Source: Halomarina pelagica
GTDB taxonomy: Archaea; Halobacteriota; Halobacteria; Halobacteriales; Haloarculaceae
Reading direction: 5' to 3'
Assembly (NCBI RefSeq): GCF_024228315.1
Contig: NZ_CP100454.1
Span: 1,364,001 to 1,428,000, forward strand
Length of the DNA stretch: 64,000 nt
Below the pieces are notes generated by a model. The model saw only the letters and a list, made by a program, of their open reading frames with translations. It was not told where the DNA came from and did not search any database. Made by a program: the position numbers and the translations under genes. This document shows positions 61,665-64,000 of this stretch, in pieces. Position 1 is the stretch's first letter, and each line of letters begins with the position of its first letter.

Positions 61665-62363
61665 GTGGTCGAACCCATCATCCGCGCGACCGACCTCGTC
61701 GTCAGACGCGGCGGGACGGCGGTGCTCGACGGGCTGTCGCTGTCGGTTCCGCCCGACGCGTCGCTGCTCGTCCAGGGCAGGAGCGGGTCGGGCAAGTCGA
61801 CCCTGTTCGACGTGCTCGGCCTCCTCTCGCCCCCCGACGGGGGGTCGGTCGTCGTCGGGGGGACCGACGTGTCCGCGGCGGGCGAGTCGGAGCGCGCGCG
61901 ACTGCGGCGCGAGGTCGTCGGGTTCGTCTTCCAGAACTTCCAGCTGCTCGACGACCTCACGGCCCGGGAGAACGCGCGCGTCCCGCAGGAACACGCCGGG
62001 GCGGTGGACGAGGCGTGGCTCGACGAGCTGTTCGCGGACCTCGGCATCGAGGGGGTCACAGACCAGTACCCGCCGTCGCTCAGCGGCGGGGAGAAACAGC
62101 GCGTCGCGCTCGCGCGGGCGCTGGCGAACCGCCCGGCCGTCGTCCTGGCCGACGAGCCGACGGGTCAGCTGGACCCGGAGACGACCGAGACGGTCCTCGA
62201 CCTGTTGCTCCGGACCCGCGAACGGCTCGGCACCGCGCTCGTCGTCATCAGCCACGACCCGCAGTTCGCCCACCGGTTCGACCGGACGCTCGTCCTGGAG
62301 GGCGGCGCGCTCTCCCCGGTTAGCGGTTCGACGCCGCCCCGCGAGCGCGACGCGCGGCGGTGA
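61665..62363 (+). CDS. ABC transporter ATPase, LolD/MacB type
   Basis: 232 residues from a GTG at 61665 with a GGAGG-type site just upstream. Walker A is GRSGSGKST near 42, the signature LSGGEKQRVALARAL near 142 and Walker B VVLADEPTG. It fits the LolD/MacB/FtsE group that pairs with FtsX-type permeases, which is the gene at 57016. The end overlaps the hydrolase gene on the other strand by 44 bases. Confidence 0.95.
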   Translation: MVEPIIRATDLVVRRGGTAVLDGLSLSVPPDASLLVQGRSGSGKSTLFDVLGLLSPPDGGSVVVGGTDVSAAGESERARLRREVVGFVFQNFQLLDDLTARENARVPQEHAGAVDEAWLDELFADLGIEGVTDQYPPSLSGGEKQRVALARALANRPAVVLADEPTGQLDPETTETVLDLLLRTRERLGTALVVISHDPQFAHRFDRTLVLEGGALSPVSGSTPPRERDARR

Positions 62364-62877
62364 GGAGGCGATCCCAGCCCGGGTGTCCGTCCCGCACCCA
62401 CGCGAGGGCGGCCAGTCCCGTCAGTGCGAGTTCGACGGCGAGCGTCGGCGACGAACCGAGGTTCGCGAGGTGCGCGGCGAAGCTCGGTTCGGTCGAGTAG
62501 GTCGGGAGGGGCAACAGCGGCCAGACGAGGAACGTCAGTTCGTGGAGGTCGCCCCGGACCAGCGGGAAGACGCTGTCGCCGAGGAGGTGCGCCGCGTAGC
62601 CGAACAGGAGCGCCCCGGCCGCGCGACGGCGGTCGAGGAGTCGTCCGACCGCGAGGACGACGGCCACGAGCGGGAGGAGGAACAGGACGGAGTGGGCGAG
62701 CGACCGCCCGGCCGGAAGCACCGCGACCGTCCACGCGAGCGGCTTGTCGACGAGGTCCGGCAGCTGCGTCCCGAGGGCGAGCGCGACGACGGCGATGGCG
62801 TCGACCGTCCGGCCCCTCCATCGGGCGTAGACGTGATAACAGAGGTACCCGAGCGCGAGGTGTCCCCACGGCCACAT
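62320..62877 (-). CDS. metal-dependent hydrolase, YdjM/DUF457-like membrane protein
   Basis: 185 residues from the ATG at 62877 (MWPWGHLALGYLCYHVYARW). LGTQLPDLVDKPLAW, SLAHSVLFLLPL and HLLGDSVFPL carry the His/Asp pattern of the DUF457/YdjM metal-dependent membrane hydrolases. About five helices. Substrate unknown. Confidence 0.87.
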   Translation of the reverse strand: MWPWGHLALGYLCYHVYARWRGRTVDAIAVVALALGTQLPDLVDKPLAWTVAVLPAGRSLAHSVLFLLPLVAVVLAVGRLLDRRRAAGALLFGYAAHLLGDSVFPLVRGDLHELTFLVWPLLPLPTYSTEPSFAAHLANLGSSPTLAVELALTGLAALAWVRDGHPGWDRLLTAARRARGAASNR

Positions 62878-63018
62878 TCGTCCCGACCTGCGTCCCGGAG
62901 CCGTATAGGCGGTGCGGTCGTCGCCGGCGTGCGCGCGCCCGCCCCCCGACGGGTCGATCGCGCCCCGGATCGACCCGACGGTCGATAGATTCGTATTCGA
63001 TGCGCCTGAGGAAAAGAT

Positions 63019-63294
63019 ATGGCTACGGCTCGGCGGATGCGGTTCGTCACGGGGCACCTCGCGTGGACCCTCGGCGTCATCGTGGTCCTCGCGGCGCTCG
63101 GCTCGCTGGCGCTCGATCTCGTGTTCGTCCTCTCGTATCTCGGGTTCCTCGCGCTCATCGAGGTGACCGCGCCGGTCGACGTGTCGGTCGCGTGGCGGCG
63201 TCGACTGCGCTGGTTCGTCGGACTCGGCCTCGTCGCGTTCGCCTACCTGGTGGTCAGGCGGGTGCTCTCGCTCCTCCCCGGAGGGGTCGTCTGA
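63019..63294 (+). CDS. small membrane protein preceding a DUF4350-like gene
   Basis: 91 residues with three hydrophobic segments (LAWTLGVIVVLAALGSLAL, VFVLSYLGFLALIEV, WFVGLGLVAFAYLVV). The stop overlaps the next start (TGATG), so the pair is translationally coupled. Such clusters in haloarchaea usually continue with DUF58 and MoxR-type genes, beyond this window. Confidence 0.75.
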   Translation: MATARRMRFVTGHLAWTLGVIVVLAALGSLALDLVFVLSYLGFLALIEVTAPVDVSVAWRRRLRWFVGLGLVAFAYLVVRRVLSLLPGGVV

Positions 63295-64000
63295 TGGACG
63301 TGGACGTGGATCCGCCGCGGGCCGGTCTCGCCGTGTTCGCCCTGCTCGTCGTCGCCGGCGTCGGCGTCGCGGCGGGCACCTCGGGCGCGTCGTTCGGGCT
63401 GTACAACTTCGGGTGGGACGGCGCGAGCGAGCTACGCGCGCTCTCCGAGGACGCCGACGCCCGTCCCGTCGTCGTCAGATCCACGGCGGCGTACGAGCGC
63501 CTGCCCGCCAACGGCACCCTCGCGATCGTGCTCTCGCCCGACGAGGGGTACGCGGCGAACGAGAGCGCGCGGCTCCGGGAGTTCGTGAGGCGCGGCGGAA
63601 CGCTCGTGGTCGCGGAGGACTTCGGCGCGCACGGGAACGAACTGCTCGCCGCGGTCGGGGCGAGCAGCCGCGTCGACGGACGACTGCTCCGCGACGAGCG
63701 GCACAACTACCGATCGCCGGCGCTCCCGGTCGCGACGAACGTCGAGAACGTCTCTGCGGCCGGCACGAAGAACCTCACGCTCAACTACGGCACCGCGGTC
63801 CGCCCGAACGGGGCGAACGTGCTCGTCTCCAGTTCGGGCTACGCCTACCTCGACGCGGACGGGGACGCCAGGCCCGATCCGGGCGAGCCGATGGAGAGCC
63901 ACCCCGTCGTGACGAGCGAACGCCTCGGCGAGGGGCGCGTCGTCGTGGTGAGCGACGCGAGCGCGCTGATCAACGCGATGCTCGACCGGCCGGGCAACCG
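63294..64000 (+). CDS. DUF4350 domain protein, partial
   Basis: Starts at the ATG at 63294 and runs off the right edge (about 235 residues visible). An N-terminal helix GLAVFALLVVAGVGVAAG anchors an outer domain with TLAIVLSPDEGYAANESARL, FVRRGGTLVVAEDFGAHGN and RVVVVSDASALINAML, the DUF4350 (ThuA-like Rossmann) pattern. It may belong with MoxR/DUF58 clusters of unknown role. Confidence 0.85.
   Translation, partial: MDVDVDPPRAGLAVFALLVVAGVGVAAGTSGASFGLYNFGWDGASELRALSEDADARPVVVRSTAAYERLPANGTLAIVLSPDEGYAANESARLREFVRRGGTLVVAEDFGAHGNELLAAVGASSRVDGRLLRDERHNYRSPALPVATNVENVSAAGTKNLTLNYGTAVRPNGANVLVSSSGYAYLDADGDARPDPGEPMESHPVVTSERLGEGRVVVVSDASALINAMLDRPGN

Noticed and set aside
1-64000. CRISPR array or rRNA/tRNA gene
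   Set aside because: No regularly spaced repeats with unique spacers and no conserved rRNA or tRNA signatures were seen; the short tandem repeats have no spacers.

Overview
The window comes from a haloarchaeon (class Halobacteria), probably the main chromosome. Protein signs: acidic, Asp/Glu-rich proteins throughout; class I lysyl-tRNA synthetase, archaeal UMP kinase, S19e, PDCD5, aIF5B, Nob1, Pus10, PAN, SecF-SecD without the bacterial partners, halocyanin, a Bat-type HTH regulator and HalOD1. DNA signs: very high G+C with a strong third-position bias (which creates many false long antisense frames), and TATA boxes 25-33 bases before start codons, typical of leaderless haloarchaeal mRNAs. 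I found no rRNA, tRNA or CRISPR array.

Layout. 1-10.3 kb: HemQ-type heme enzyme (cut by the window edge), pyrH, lysS, two site-2 proteases, a MobB-like/MoaE fusion, thiL and membrane proteins. 10.4-14.1 kb: LysE exporter, rps19e-pdcd5, DJ-1/PfpI protein, hisS. 14.1-20.5 kb: two convergent sulfatase-superfamily enzymes, truA, pepF. 20.5-27.8 kb: PAN, pyruvoyl arginine decarboxylase, AEC transporter, aIF5B, halocyanin, PRC-barrel protein and nob1. 28-32 kb: CAAX-type protease, pgi and small haloarchaeal families. 32.2-38.1 kb: Bat-like sensor-regulator, HalOD1 protein, secF-secD. 38.1-39.3 kb: a lower-G+C unknown gene facing a winged-helix regulator across an array of TTACTC/GAGTAA dyads. 39.3-46 kb: rnhB, ZIP transporter, polysaccharide deacetylase lipoprotein, pus10, DUF389 and DUF1328 proteins. 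46-52 kb: FNT channel, carotenoid oxygenase, a 36-residue zinc-finger microprotein, UppP-like phosphatase and two regulators. 52-55 kb: UDP-GlcNAc genes (nucleotidyltransferase, glmS).

55-62.4 kb is the most informative part. An IS200/IS605-type element (tnpA HUH transposase, tnpB RNA-guided nuclease, terminal hairpins) sits at about 55127-57072 inside the fourth/fifth codon junction of an FtsX-type permease gene. Removing it rejoins a GTG start with a GGAGG ribosome binding site and a TATA box to the permease frame with no base lost or gained. The left flank is TTGAT and the right flank would be the guide of the omega RNA. The permease is followed by a multi-membrane protein and an ABC ATPase, so the insertion hits an ABC export operon. 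In tnpA/tnpB the expected ATGA stop/start overlap reads GCGA, which would remove the tnpB start and extend TnpA. The window ends in a DUF4350-type gene.

Other recurring features are short tandem repeats (12-37 bp units) in gene junctions at 15.6, 26.9, 42.4, 49.5 and 59.9 kb, and two unlisted microproteins (43 and 36 residues).
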